From Tistrella mobilis (lineage in GTDB: Bacteria > Pseudomonadota > Alphaproteobacteria > Tistrellales > Tistrellaceae), in assembly GCF_039634785.1 (NCBI RefSeq), contig NZ_JBBIAB010000020.1, positions 28,618 to 92,617 on the forward strand: 64,000 nt of DNA, in the 5' to 3' direction. Numbering within the stretch: the first letter of the stretch is position 1; each line of letters opens with the position of its first letter. The position numbers and the translations under genes were made by a program. The notes under the pieces were generated by a model, which did no database searches, was not told the DNA's origin, and saw only the letters and a list, made by a program, of their open reading frames with translations. Below are positions 1-8,457 of the stretch, piece after piece.

Positions 1-293
1 GCGCCGCCCTGCTCTATGCCACGGCCGACATGCCGGCCTTCGGCGACCCCGATGCCCCCGTCCAGACCCATACCGTGCCGCGCTATATCGAGGGCTCGGT
101 CACCGAGCACGGCATCCCCAACATCGTGACCAACGTGCTGGCCAGCTATCGCGGCTACGACACGATGGGCGAGACGGTGGTGGTGTTCACGGCCGCTCTT
201 GCCGTGACCATGATCCTGGGCGGCGGCGTGGCGGTGGCCCGCCGGCGCCGCAACGGCCGCGACGACGAGGAGGGCACCTCTGATGATGCGTGA
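1..293 (+). CDS. MbhE/MrpA-C-terminal-like antiporter subunit (5' partial)
   Basis: This is the 3' end of a gene that begins left of the window; the frame opens at base 3. The visible 96 or so residues contain HTVPRYIEGS and the conserved run around IPNIVTNVLASYRGYDT, followed by one hydrophobic segment and a basic/acidic tail. That pattern is typical of the MbhE-type membrane subunit, which corresponds to part of the MrpA C-terminus in Mrp Na+/H+ antiporters and to MbhE in membrane-bound hydrogenases. Its last codons overlap the ATG of the MnhB gene by 11 bases, so it is translationally coupled to the rest of the antiporter operon. Family assignment is good. Whether the upstream part is a separate small subunit or a larger DUF4040 fusion cannot be seen here. 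Confidence 0.75.
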   Translation, partial: AALLYATADMPAFGDPDAPVQTHTVPRYIEGSVTEHGIPNIVTNVLASYRGYDTMGETVVVFTAALAVTMILGGGVAVARRRRNGRDDEEGTSDDA

Positions 294-708
294 TCATTAT
301 CTGATCCTTCGGGTCGTCTCGAAGGTGCTGATCCCGTTCATCGTGATGTTCGGGCTCTATGTGCAGTTCCACGGCGAATACGGCCCCGGCGGCGGCTTCC
401 AGGCCGGCGTGATCATCGCATCCGGGCTGATCCTCTATGCGCTGATCTTCGGCCTGACCGACCGTCAGCGCGAGGGCATGCTTTCGGTCTGCCGGCTGCT
501 GGCACCGCTGGGCGCGCTGTTCTTCGTCGGCACCGGTTTCGCGACCCTGTTCTTCGGGGGCAACTTCCTGGAATACGCCGCCTTCGCGCCGGCCGAGCCC
601 AAGCTCGGCCTGCTCATCGGCATCATCGTGGTCGAACTGGGCGTGGGCCTGGCCGTCGCCGCCTCGATGATCCTGATCTTCTTCACCTTCTCGGAACGGC
701 GGAGCTGA
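283..708 (+). CDS. mnhB: Na+/H+ antiporter subunit MnhB/MrpB
   Basis: This is a 141-residue integral membrane protein with about four hydrophobic segments. The diagnostic MnhB signature is plain near residues 26-45: VQFHGEYGPGGGFQAG. MnhB is a structural subunit of multisubunit cation/proton antiporters in the cytoplasmic membrane. The ATG at 283 is preceded by a strong GAGGAGGG Shine-Dalgarno at 267-274; a second ATG at 286 is equally possible and changes only one residue. The gene overlaps the upstream MbhE-like gene and is followed after one base by the GTG-initiated MnhC gene, so it is clearly operonic. Length is normal for the family. Confidence 0.9.
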   Translation: MMRDHYLILRVVSKVLIPFIVMFGLYVQFHGEYGPGGGFQAGVIIASGLILYALIFGLTDRQREGMLSVCRLLAPLGALFFVGTGFATLFFGGNFLEYAAFAPAEPKLGLLIGIIVVELGVGLAVAASMILIFFTFSERRS

Positions 709-709
709 G

Positions 710-1279
710 GTGGGCGTGTTCGAGCATTTCAACTACTGGGTCGCCGTCTTCCTGATGATGACCGGCTTCTACACCGTGATCGCGCGGACGAACATGGTGA
801 AGAAGCTGATCGGCCTCGGCATGTTCCAGACCGCCGTCTTCCTGCTCTACATCAGCATGGGCAAGATCCGGGGCGCCACCGCGCCTTATCTGGTCGACGG
901 CGTGCCCTTTTCCGAAAACACCTACACCAACCCGCTGACCAGCGTGCTGATCCTGACCGCGATCGTGGTCTCGATCGCGACCACCGCGGTCGGCCTCGCG
1001 ATCGTGGTGCGCATCCGCGAGGCCTACGGCACCGTCGAAGAGGACAAGACCATCGCCATGGACATGGCCGACGAGCGTGCGGAAGACGCCATGCCGCCGA
1101 CCATCCGCGAGGCCAAGCGCCGGCTGGGCTGGCTGCCCCGCAGCGGCGCCCCGCGCGTGACGCCGCCTGAGCCCGCCAGGCAGCCCGCCCGCGAGGCGGC
1201 GCCCCGGCCGCCCGCGCCCAAGCGCGGACCCATGAGCCGCCGCAAGAGCGCGCCCCGCAAAGGGAAGGGCCGTCCATGA
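710..1279 (+). CDS. mnhC: Na+/H+ antiporter subunit MnhC/MrpC (NuoK-like) with long basic tail
   Basis: A NuoK-like small membrane subunit of the Mrp-type complex. Three hydrophobic helices fill residues 1-110, including the family motif NPLTSVLILTAIVVS in the third helix. It starts with GTG at 710, with GGAG at 701-704 as ribosome binding site. The protein is 189 residues, whereas MnhC proteins are usually about 110-125. The extra 70 residues form a Pro/Arg/Lys-rich, low-complexity cytoplasmic tail (PPEPARQPAREAA, then PMSRRKSAPRKGKGRP). It overlaps the next gene by four bases (ATGA). The core call is secure; the role of the tail is unknown. Confidence 0.88.
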   Translation: MGVFEHFNYWVAVFLMMTGFYTVIARTNMVKKLIGLGMFQTAVFLLYISMGKIRGATAPYLVDGVPFSENTYTNPLTSVLILTAIVVSIATTAVGLAIVVRIREAYGTVEEDKTIAMDMADERAEDAMPPTIREAKRRLGWLPRSGAPRVTPPEPARQPAREAAPRPPAPKRGPMSRRKSAPRKGKGRP

Positions 1280-2763
1280 GCCTGGTCACCCATCTGCCGG
1301 CGCTCCAGGTTGCCACACCCCTGGTCGCCGCCCTGTTCGTGGCCATCGTCGGCCGGCGGAGCTTCGCCTATGCCGTGCTGGTCCTGGTCAGCCTGGCGAG
1401 CTTCGCCAGCGCCGTCACCCTGACGATCGAGGTGCTGAACCAGGGGCCGATTTCCTACGAGATGGGCGGCTGGGCGCCGCCCTGGGGCATTGAATACCGC
1501 ATTGATCTGCTGACCTGTCTGGCCCTGCTGCTGGTCTCGGGCATCGCCGCGATCTGCGCCCCCTACGCCCCAGCCTCGATCTCGGCCGAAATCCCCGACA
1601 AGCGCATTCCGTCCTTCGTCGCCATGTATCTGCTGGCGCTCGCCGGCCTGTCCGGCATGGTGGCGACGGGCGACGCCTTCAACATCTACGTCTTCATCGA
1701 AATCACGTCGCTGTCGACCTATGCGCTCGTCGCCATGGGGCCGGACCGGCGCGCCCTGTCGGCCGCCTTTCAGTATCTGATCATCGGCACGATCGGCGCG
1801 ACCTTCATCCTGATCGGCATCGGCCTGATCTACATGATGACCGGCACGCTCAACATCGCCGATCTGGCCCAGCGCCTGCCGGCGGTCGAAGGCAGCCGGG
1901 TGGTGGTTGCGGGCTTCGCCTTCCTGGTCATCGGGCTTGCGATCAAGATCGCGCTCTTCCCGCTGCATGTCTGGCTGCCCAACGCCTATGCCTTCGCGCC
2001 CTCGCTGGTCTCCGCCTTCCAGGCGGCGACGGCGACCAAGGTCGGCATCTATGTGCTGCTGCGCTTCATCGTCTCGGTCTTCGGCGCCTCTTATGCCTTC
2101 GACGCCATGCCGCTGGGCTGGACGCTGATCCCGTTTGCGGTGCTGGCGATGTTCGCAGGCTCGCTGGTCGCGATCTTCCAGGTCGACGTCAAGCGCCTGC
2201 TCGCCTATTCCAGCGTCGCGCAGATCGGCTACATCATGCTGGGCCTGGCGCTCGGCAACCAGCACGGCGTCTCGGCCGCGCTGATCCATCTGGTCAATCA
2301 CGGCGTGATGAAGGCGGCGCTCTTCCTGGCGCTGGGCCTGATCGCGGTCCGCCTGGGCGGCACGCGGCTTGAACATCTGCAGGGGCTGGGCCGGACCATG
2401 CCGGTCACCGCGGCCGCGATCGTGATCGGCGGGCTCAGCCTCGTCGGCGTGCCGCTGACCTCGGGCTTCATCAGCAAATGGTATCTGGTCTCGGCGACGC
2501 TCGATGCCGGCATGTGGCCGCTGGCCGTGCTGGTGATGGCAAGCTCGCTGCTGGCGGTGATCTATGTCTGGCGCCTGGTCGAGACGATGTATTTCCGCGC
2601 CCCGGTCGAAGGCGCCGCCGAGGCCTGCGCGGGCCCGTCCAACCCCTGGCTGGCCTGGCCTGCCTGGTTTGCGGCGGCGCTCTGCATCTATCTCGGCATC
2701 GACACCAGGGCAACGGCCGGGCTTGCCGAGCTTGCGACCCGCGCGCTGATCGGGGGGGCCTGA
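1276..2763 (+). CDS. mnhD: Antiporter proton-channel subunit, MnhD/NuoN-like (first of three)
   Basis: This 495-residue protein has about 14 hydrophobic segments and belongs to the proton-conducting NuoL/M/N family. The residues expected for proton translocation are present: the helix-5 glutamate in FIEITSLSTY, the helix-7 lysine in IKIALFPLHVWLP, the helix-8 lysine in ATATKVGIYV, and the late lysine in LTSGFISKWYL. It starts at an ATGA overlap with mnhC and ends four bases before the next paralogue, so it is co-translated with its neighbours. In the complex it should form one of the proton channels in the cytoplasmic membrane. Subfamily naming (MnhD rather than MnhA-N) rests on length and motif context. 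Confidence 0.88.
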   Translation: MSLVTHLPALQVATPLVAALFVAIVGRRSFAYAVLVLVSLASFASAVTLTIEVLNQGPISYEMGGWAPPWGIEYRIDLLTCLALLLVSGIAAICAPYAPASISAEIPDKRIPSFVAMYLLALAGLSGMVATGDAFNIYVFIEITSLSTYALVAMGPDRRALSAAFQYLIIGTIGATFILIGIGLIYMMTGTLNIADLAQRLPAVEGSRVVVAGFAFLVIGLAIKIALFPLHVWLPNAYAFAPSLVSAFQAATATKVGIYVLLRFIVSVFGASYAFDAMPLGWTLIPFAVLAMFAGSLVAIFQVDVKRLLAYSSVAQIGYIMLGLALGNQHGVSAALIHLVNHGVMKAALFLALGLIAVRLGGTRLEHLQGLGRTMPVTAAAIVIGGLSLVGVPLTSGFISKWYLVSATLDAGMWPLAVLVMASSLLAVIYVWRLVETMYFRAPVEGAAEACAGPSNPWLAWPAWFAAALCIYLGIDTRATAGLAELATRALIGGA

Positions 2764-2767
2764 CGCC

Positions 2768-4285
2768 ATGACGCCTGAATTCCTGCTCGTCGCGTCGCTG
2801 CTCTCGCCGGTCGCGGGTGGCATCCTGATCCTTGCCGCCGGCCGCTCGCCGGGCGCGCGCGACATCCTGATGGTGGCGGCGGCGGTGGTCACCGCCGTCT
2901 TCACCCTGATGCTGGCGGCCCGGGTGCTGGACGGCGCCCGGCCCGTGCTCACCCTGCATCAGCTGATGCCCGGCCTGCCGATCGGCTTTGCGGTCGAACC
3001 GCTGGGCATGATCTTCGCCGCCGTCGCCGGCACGCTCTGGCCGATCACCGCGGTCTATTCGATCGGCTATATGCGCGGCAATCACGAGGCGCATCAGACC
3101 CGCTTCCATTTCTGCTTCGCGCTGGCGATCGTCAGCGCGCTGGCGCTCGCCTATTCCGACGGCCTGCTGTCGATGTTCATCGCCTACGAGGTGCTGACGC
3201 TGTCGACCTATCCGCTGGTCACCCATTCGGGCACCAAAGAGGCGATGAAGGCCGGCCGCACCTATCTGGGCATCCTGCTCGGCACCTCGATCGGCTTTCA
3301 GCTGACCGCGATCATCGGCGTCTATGTCCTGGCCGGCACCGTGGCCTTCACCGCCGGCGGCGTGCTGCCCGATGGCCTGTCTCCCGCGCTGCTCGGCCTG
3401 CTGCTCGGTCTCTTCGCCTATGGCATCGGCAAGGTGGCGCTGATGCCGCTGCATGCCTGGCTGCCGGCGGCGATGGTGGCGCCCACCCCGGTCTCGGCCC
3501 TGCTGCATGCGGTGGCGGTGGTCAAGGGCGGCGCCTTCGCGGTGGTCAAGGTCGTGGCCTATACGCTGGGCGCCGACCGGCTGTCCGCCGCCGGTGCCAA
3601 TGACTGGCTGGTCTGGGTGGCGGCGGCCTCGATCGTGATCGCCTCGTCGATCGCACTCACCCAGGACCATCTGAAGCGCCGGCTCGCCTATTCGACCGTC
3701 AGCCAGCTGGCCTATGTGACGCTGGCGGCGGCCATCATGGCGCCGCTGTCGCTGGTGGGGGCGGCGATGCACATCGCGGCCCATGCCGTCGGCAAGATCA
3801 CCCTGTTCTTCGCCGCGGGCTCCATCCACACCGCCGCCCACAAGGATTATGTCAGCCAGCTGGACGGCATCGGCCGGCGCATGCCCTGGACCATGGGCGC
3901 CTTCGCCCTCGCCACCCTGTCGATGATCGGCCTGCCGCCCGCGGTCGGCTTCACCAGCAAGTGGTTCATCCTGGAAGGCGCGGTCTCGCGCGAGCAGTGG
4001 ATCGCGGTCGCCGCCCTCGGCGCCTCCACCCTGCTGAACGCGGCCTATTTCCTGCCGATCGTCTGGCGCGCCTTCTTCAGGGCGCCGGTTGCGGCGAAAT
4101 CGGTGGGGGCCGCCGCCCCCCATGGTGGCGATGGCCATCACGATCATGGCGAGGCGCCGCTGCCGATGGTGCTGGCGATCCTGACCACGGCGGGGCTCAC
4201 CTTCCTGCTGTTCCTCTACCCCGACCCCGTGCTTGCGCTGGCAGAGGCCATGGCCGGCACCGTCACACAGGGAGGCCTGCGTTGA
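2768..4285 (+). CDS. Antiporter proton-channel subunit, MnhD/NuoM-like (second of three)
   Basis: This is the second NuoL/M/N-type subunit of the cluster, 505 residues with about 14 membrane segments. The key charged residues are kept: glutamate in FIAYEVLTLSTY, the lysine preceding LMPLHAWLPA in helix 7, lysine in VAVVKGGAF, and lysine in AVGFTSKWFI. Between two late helices, at about residues 452-462, lies a histidine- and aspartate-rich loop (HGGDGHHDHGE) that the other two paralogues lack and that could bind a metal. The stop codon overlaps the TTG start of the small gene at 4282. Together with its flanking paralogues it implies a complex with three potential proton pathways. Confidence 0.85.
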   Translation: MTPEFLLVASLLSPVAGGILILAAGRSPGARDILMVAAAVVTAVFTLMLAARVLDGARPVLTLHQLMPGLPIGFAVEPLGMIFAAVAGTLWPITAVYSIGYMRGNHEAHQTRFHFCFALAIVSALALAYSDGLLSMFIAYEVLTLSTYPLVTHSGTKEAMKAGRTYLGILLGTSIGFQLTAIIGVYVLAGTVAFTAGGVLPDGLSPALLGLLLGLFAYGIGKVALMPLHAWLPAAMVAPTPVSALLHAVAVVKGGAFAVVKVVAYTLGADRLSAAGANDWLVWVAAASIVIASSIALTQDHLKRRLAYSTVSQLAYVTLAAAIMAPLSLVGAAMHIAAHAVGKITLFFAAGSIHTAAHKDYVSQLDGIGRRMPWTMGAFALATLSMIGLPPAVGFTSKWFILEGAVSREQWIAVAALGASTLLNAAYFLPIVWRAFFRAPVAAKSVGAAAPHGGDGHHDHGEAPLPMVLAILTTAGLTFLLFLYPDPVLALAEAMAGTVTQGGLR

Positions 4286-4521
4286 CCGGTCCCATTTCCC
4301 CAAGGCTGCAGAAGACCGGGCTTGCCGTCGCGGGCGCGGTGCTGATCCTGGCCGCGCTCGCCGAACTCGCCATCCATCGTCACGGCTATCTGGGCTTCGA
4401 CGAGATCTTCGCCTTCCATGCCTGGTTCGGCCTGATCGCCGGCGGTGTGGCGGTGGTGGGCGCCCGCGCGATTGCCCTCGCCCTCGGCCGCCCGGAAGAG
4501 ACGGAGGCGGAGGATGACTGA
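4282..4521 (+). CDS. Small two-helix membrane protein in antiporter operon (79 aa, TTG start)
   Basis: This short gene is easily missed because it has no ATG. The TTG at 4282-4284 overlaps the preceding stop (TTGA) and has a perfect GGAGG at 4271-4275, six bases upstream. The 79-residue product has a hydrophobic helix at about residues 11-30 (LAVAGAVLILAALAELAI), a conserved-looking HRHGYLGFDEIFAFHAWFG stretch, and a second helix ending in VGARAIALAL, then an acidic tail. Its stop overlaps the ATG of the third antiporter subunit at 4514. I do not recognise the family. Position and topology suggest an accessory subunit of the antiporter complex. Confidence 0.7.
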   Translation: MTGPISPRLQKTGLAVAGAVLILAALAELAIHRHGYLGFDEIFAFHAWFGLIAGGVAVVGARAIALALGRPEETEAEDD

Positions 4522-6235
4522 GCCCGGCCTCTTCGCCACCCTGCCGCCGGCCGGCCTTCTGCTGCTCGGCGCCCTGCTCACCGCCCTTCTGCCCCGCGGG
4601 CTGCGCGCCCTTCCGGTGATCGCGGCCCCCGTCGCCGTGCTGGCGGTGGCCTGGCTGCTGCCCGACGGTGCCGGTGCCGGCCATGCCTGGCTCGATCAGG
4701 TTCTGGTCCCGGTCACCGTCGATGCCACCGGCCGGGCCTTCGCCACCATCTTCGCGCTCGCGGCCCTCGCCGGCGGGCTTTATGCCCTGCCCCGGGCCTC
4801 GACCACCGAACTGGTCGCGGCCCAGGCCTATGGCGCGGGCGCGGTCGGCCTCGCCTTCGCGGGCGATCTGCTGACGGTGCTGGTGTTCTGGGAAGTGCTC
4901 GCCATCGGCTCGACCGTGGTGATCTGGGCCGCCGGCACCGAACGCGCGCGCCGGGCGGCGATGCGCTATCTGCAGATCCATCTGGCCGGCGGCATGATCC
5001 TGATGATCGGCATCGTCGGCCACATCACCGGCGGCGGCGCGAATACCCTCGCCGCCCTGACCGCCGATGTCGATGCCGGCAGCTGGGCCGCCTGGTTCAT
5101 CCTGGCGGGCGTGGTGATCAATGCCGGCGCCCCGCCGCTCTGGGCCTGGGTGTCCGACGCCTATCCCGAAGCCTCATCCACCGGCATGGTGTTCCTGTCG
5201 GCCTTCACCACCAAGGCCGCGGTGCTGGTGCTGATCCGGCTGTTCCCGGGCACCGAGATCCTGGTCTGGACCGGCATCGTCATGGCCGCCTATGGCGCGC
5301 TCTATGCCGTCATCGAAAACGATCTCCGCCGGGTGCTGGCCTTCTCGATCGTCAGCCAGGTGGGCTTCATGGTCACCGCGGTCGGCATCGGCACGCCGCT
5401 GGCGCTGGCCGGCGCCTCGGCCCAGGCCTTCGCCCATATCCTCTACAAATCCCTCATGACGATGGCGGCGGGCCACATGGTCGCCGCCACCGGCAGGCGC
5501 CGGCTCGCCGATCTGGCCGGCATCGGCCGGGCCATGCCGCTCACCTGGGCGGCGCTGCTGCTGGGCGGGCTCGGGCTTGCCGCCGTCCCGCTCACCGCCG
5601 GTTTCGTCTCCAAGGGCGTGATCCTCTCGGCGCTGGGCAAGGACGGCGCCGGCATCGCCTGGGCGGCGCTGGTCGGCATCGCCGTGGTCTCCACCGTCTA
5701 TGCCGCGCTGAAGCTGCCGGTGGTGCTCTGGGGCACGCATCGCCTGCAGGGCGCCGGCCGCGGCATCGGTGATCCGGGCGTGATGCAGATGCTCGCCATG
5801 GGTTTCATGGCGGCGCTGGTGGTGGGGATCGGCGTGGTGCCGGGCACCCTGCTCGGCATGTTCCCGGCCTCGGCCGATTATGCCGTCTTCACCGCCGACC
5901 ATCTGATCACCCAGATCCAGCTTCTGGCGGCTGCGGCCATCGTCTGGTTCGCCGCCGCCACACGGCTGGCACCAGGGCGTGGCATCACCCGCGATTTCGA
6001 CTGGATCTATCGCACCTTCCTGCCCCGGCTGGCGGCGGAATTCGCCATCCACGGCGATCCGCTGCGCAGCGGGCTGGCGAAGCGGATCCACCGGCGGATC
6101 GATTTCGTGATGGCCGGCATCTTCCGCATCCACGGCCCCGAGGCACCGCTGGCCCGCGACTGGCCGACCGGCGGCACCGTGCTCGGCATCACCGTGATGC
6201 TGGGCCTCTGTCTGGTGGTCTATTACGCCGCCTGA
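4514..6235 (+). CDS. Antiporter proton-channel-like subunit, divergent MnhD paralogue (third of three)
   Basis: A 573-residue NuoL/M/N-family membrane protein. I chose ATG 4514 because GGAGGCGGAGG lies directly upstream and the start overlaps the small gene's stop; longer frames upstream are out-of-register artefacts. The helix-5 glutamate (VFWEVLAIGS), a helix-8 lysine (FLSAFTTKAAVL) and the late lysine (LTAGFVSKGVIL) are present. In the helix-7 region the usual lysine before PLHxWLP is replaced: the sequence reads INAGAPPLWAWVSDAYPEAS. This subfamily therefore may not pump in the canonical way. The C-terminal 100 residues include an amphipathic segment and a final helix. A 14-bp hairpin 22 bases after the stop probably ends the operon. 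Confidence 0.83.
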   Translation: MTEPGLFATLPPAGLLLLGALLTALLPRGLRALPVIAAPVAVLAVAWLLPDGAGAGHAWLDQVLVPVTVDATGRAFATIFALAALAGGLYALPRASTTELVAAQAYGAGAVGLAFAGDLLTVLVFWEVLAIGSTVVIWAAGTERARRAAMRYLQIHLAGGMILMIGIVGHITGGGANTLAALTADVDAGSWAAWFILAGVVINAGAPPLWAWVSDAYPEASSTGMVFLSAFTTKAAVLVLIRLFPGTEILVWTGIVMAAYGALYAVIENDLRRVLAFSIVSQVGFMVTAVGIGTPLALAGASAQAFAHILYKSLMTMAAGHMVAATGRRRLADLAGIGRAMPLTWAALLLGGLGLAAVPLTAGFVSKGVILSALGKDGAGIAWAALVGIAVVSTVYAALKLPVVLWGTHRLQGAGRGIGDPGVMQMLAMGFMAALVVGIGVVPGTLLGMFPASADYAVFTADHLITQIQLLAAAAIVWFAAATRLAPGRGITRDFDWIYRTFLPRLAAEFAIHGDPLRSGLAKRIHRRIDFVMAGIFRIHGPEAPLARDWPTGGTVLGITVMLGLCLVVYYAA

Positions 6236-6257
6236 CCGCCCGGGTCTCGCCGCTTCC

Positions 6258-6288
6258 GACGCCCCGCCGACCCCGTCGGCGGGGCGTC
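6258..6288 (+). terminator. Strong hairpin after the antiporter operon
   Basis: A perfect 14-bp inverted repeat (GACGCCCCGCCGAC and its complement) with a three-base loop starts 22 bases after the last antiporter gene. No T-run follows on the + strand (GTCGTT then six A), so it is either an imperfect intrinsic terminator or an RNA 3'-end stabiliser. Confidence 0.5.
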
Positions 6289-6415
6289 GTCGTTAAAAAA
6301 CGCCGTTTGCAATGCCGCCATGCCGCCGCCGCGCTGGTCGCCGGGGGGGTTGCGGCGCTAAGGTTTGCGAAAGGGTCGGTGCCGTATCATCCGCAGGCCC
6401 CCCTCACACATCGAC

Positions 6416-6988
6416 ATGCACAGAGCATCCGTCATGCTGCGTCCCGCACGTCCCACAGACGCCGCCGCGATCGCCGATCTCGTCGCCATGGCAGACCCCA
6501 AAAGCATCGGGGGCCTGACCGGCATCGAAGATCCGGCCCGGGCGATGGAAGCCTTCCGCGCCCTGATCCGCGGCCGGTCCGGCGTCGCCTCGCATCTTTA
6601 TGCCCGCGTCTTCGAAGAGGCCGGCCGCCCGATCGGGGTGGTGGTGGCCTATCCCGGCCGTCTGGTCTCAGGCCCCGCCATCCCGGCCGAAGCGCGGGTG
6701 ACCGAGGCCGACGAGTTCTATATCGACAATGTCGCGGTCTTCCCCGAACACCGCGGCCGCGGCATCGCCCGCCGGCTGATCGTCTCGGCCGAAACCGCCG
6801 CACGCGGCAACGGCTTCCCGGCCGTGTCGCTGATCGTCGACGAACGCAACCTCGCCGCCCGCGGGCTTTATGAGAAGCTCGGCTACACGGTCTCGGGCCG
6901 GGCGGTCGTGCGCGGGGAAAGCTTCCACCGCATGCGCAAGCCCCTGGTCGCCGAGCAGACCGCGCCGCGCGCCGCGGCCCTCGCCTGA
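6416..6988 (+). CDS. GNAT-family N-acetyltransferase
   Basis: An acyl-CoA-dependent acetyltransferase of unknown substrate, 190 residues from ATG 6416. The GNAT core is clear: an N-terminal RPARPTDAAAIADLV strand-helix, then motif A with the acetyl-CoA pyrophosphate loop VFPEHRGRGIARRLI at about residues 115-130, followed by motif B NLAARGLYEKLGY. ATG 6434 (starting MLRPARP) is an equally good start; neither has a convincing Shine-Dalgarno. The stop codon overlaps the ATG of the following membrane-protein gene by one base, so the two are probably co-expressed. Substrate cannot be told from sequence. Confidence 0.85.
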   Translation: MHRASVMLRPARPTDAAAIADLVAMADPKSIGGLTGIEDPARAMEAFRALIRGRSGVASHLYARVFEEAGRPIGVVVAYPGRLVSGPAIPAEARVTEADEFYIDNVAVFPEHRGRGIARRLIVSAETAARGNGFPAVSLIVDERNLAARGLYEKLGYTVSGRAVVRGESFHRMRKPLVAEQTAPRAAALA

Positions 6989-8430
6989 TGAAGCCAGGCC
7001 CGGCACCAGAGCCCGGCGGCACGCGCATCTGGCCCCGGCGGACCCGGGCTGCCGCCATGGTCATGCTGGCCGCCGTACCGCTGGTGCTGCTCGCCTGGCT
7101 GTTCAAGACACCGGGCTGGGGGCTGGCCGCGGGCATCGCGCTCGCCGCCTATCTCGCCCTCACCTGGCAGGATCTGCGCCGCCCTACAAGGCGCGTGGTG
7201 GGCGCCATGCTGGCGATCGGCTGGGCGGCACAGCTCGCCACCGGTGCCGGTCCCGAAGCGCTGATCCGCACGCTCTCGGCCAATGCCGTGGTCGGCGTGC
7301 TGATCGTCGCCTGCGGCCTGCTGGCGGTGCCGGCGGCAAGCCCGCGCTATGTCGCCGAACTCACCCGGCTGGTCTCGGGCACCCAGGGGCGCCGACCGCC
7401 GCTCGGCCGGCTGGCGCTGGTGTTCTGGACCGGTCATGTGCTGGGGGCGCTGCTCAACATCTCGGCGCTGTCGGTGCTGCTGCCGGCGCTGGGCGGTGCC
7501 CGGGCGCGCGACGGCCGGCTGATGCGCAGCCTGCATCGCGGCTTCGGCCTTGCCGGGTTCTGGAGCCCGTTCTACGCCACGGTCGCGATCGTGCTGATCG
7601 CCTATCCGGGGGCCGGCTGGTCGGGCCTGCTGGCCGCCACTTTGCCGATCATCCCCGCAGCCTTCCTGCTCGACATGGGGGCGGCGCTGCGCCATGGCCG
7701 CACCGCCCTCGCCCGCTCGGTCGAAACCGCCGTGCCGGAAGACGAGGCGCCCTCGCCATCGGGGCCGCGCCGGCGCGGGCCGTCGCTCTGGCTGGCGGCG
7801 GGCGGGCTCGCCGCCCTCGGCATCGGCCTCGACATGGTCATGCCCGGCCCGACGCTGGTCTGGGTGATCGTGGCGGCGCTGGCCGCCGCCCTGATCTGGA
7901 TGATCTGGGCCAACGGCACCGCCGCCACCTGGGACCGGCTGATCCGACCGCGGCTGATCGGCCCGCCGGGCATGACGCTTCAGGCCAATGAAATCGCGGT
8001 CTTCGCGGCGGCAGGGCCGCTGGCCGCCGGCCTGGCGGCGATCCTGGCGCCGGCGGCCGGCAATATCGCCGCCATCGCCGATGCCATGCCGCTCTGGCTC
8101 GCCATCCTGGCGGTGGAGTTCGTGATCTTCGGCCTGTCGCATCTGGGCGTGCACCCGGTGGCCTCGATCCTGCTGGTCGCAGGCGCCCTGCCCCCCGAAG
8201 TGGTGGCCGGCCGCGAGGCGGTCTTCGCAGGGGCCAGCCTCGCCGGCTATACCCTCACCCTGCTCGCCTCGCCCTTCAGCGTCACCGGCCAGGTCTTCGC
8301 CAGCCTGACCGGCGCCAGCCCCTGGAACCAGACCGTCACCCGCAATATCGGCTATGCCCTGTTGCTGGCGCTGCTCGCCGCCTTCTGGCTGGATCTGGGC
8401 GCGATGGCGCTGATCGGGGCGATCGGCTGA
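6988..8430 (+). CDS. Polytopic membrane protein, possibly ion-transporter superfamily
   Basis: A 480-residue hydrophobic protein with roughly 12 predicted membrane segments and a charged, proline-rich central loop (residues about 245-265, ETAVPEDEAPSPSGPRRRGP) splitting it into two halves. A hydrophobic GFGLAGFWSPFYATVAI stretch in the first half and HLGVHPVASILLV in the second half resemble re-entrant regions of ion-transporter (IT) superfamily carriers, but the similarity is faint. It is translationally coupled to the GNAT gene (stop and start overlap). I do not recognise a specific family and no substrate can be assigned. It converges on the small membrane protein gene at 8458. Confidence 0.6.
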   Translation: MKPGPAPEPGGTRIWPRRTRAAAMVMLAAVPLVLLAWLFKTPGWGLAAGIALAAYLALTWQDLRRPTRRVVGAMLAIGWAAQLATGAGPEALIRTLSANAVVGVLIVACGLLAVPAASPRYVAELTRLVSGTQGRRPPLGRLALVFWTGHVLGALLNISALSVLLPALGGARARDGRLMRSLHRGFGLAGFWSPFYATVAIVLIAYPGAGWSGLLAATLPIIPAAFLLDMGAALRHGRTALARSVETAVPEDEAPSPSGPRRRGPSLWLAAGGLAALGIGLDMVMPGPTLVWVIVAALAAALIWMIWANGTAATWDRLIRPRLIGPPGMTLQANEIAVFAAAGPLAAGLAAILAPAAGNIAAIADAMPLWLAILAVEFVIFGLSHLGVHPVASILLVAGALPPEVVAGREAVFAGASLAGYTLTLLASPFSVTGQVFASLTGASPWNQTVTRNIGYALLLALLAAFWLDLGAMALIGAIG

Positions 8431-8457
8431 CGGCCCGCGTCCCTCAACGGGCCCCCG

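Noticed and set aside
4445..4513. Arg/Trp-rich N-terminal extension of the third antiporter subunit
   Set aside because: It overlaps the small TTG gene in another frame and lacks a ribosome site; ATG 4514 has GGAGG.
2471..5023. An 850-codon minus-strand open frame across the antiporter genes
   Set aside because: Its product is Asp/Arg/Gln/Gly-rich with no domain pattern, and the + strand genes are unmistakable membrane subunits.
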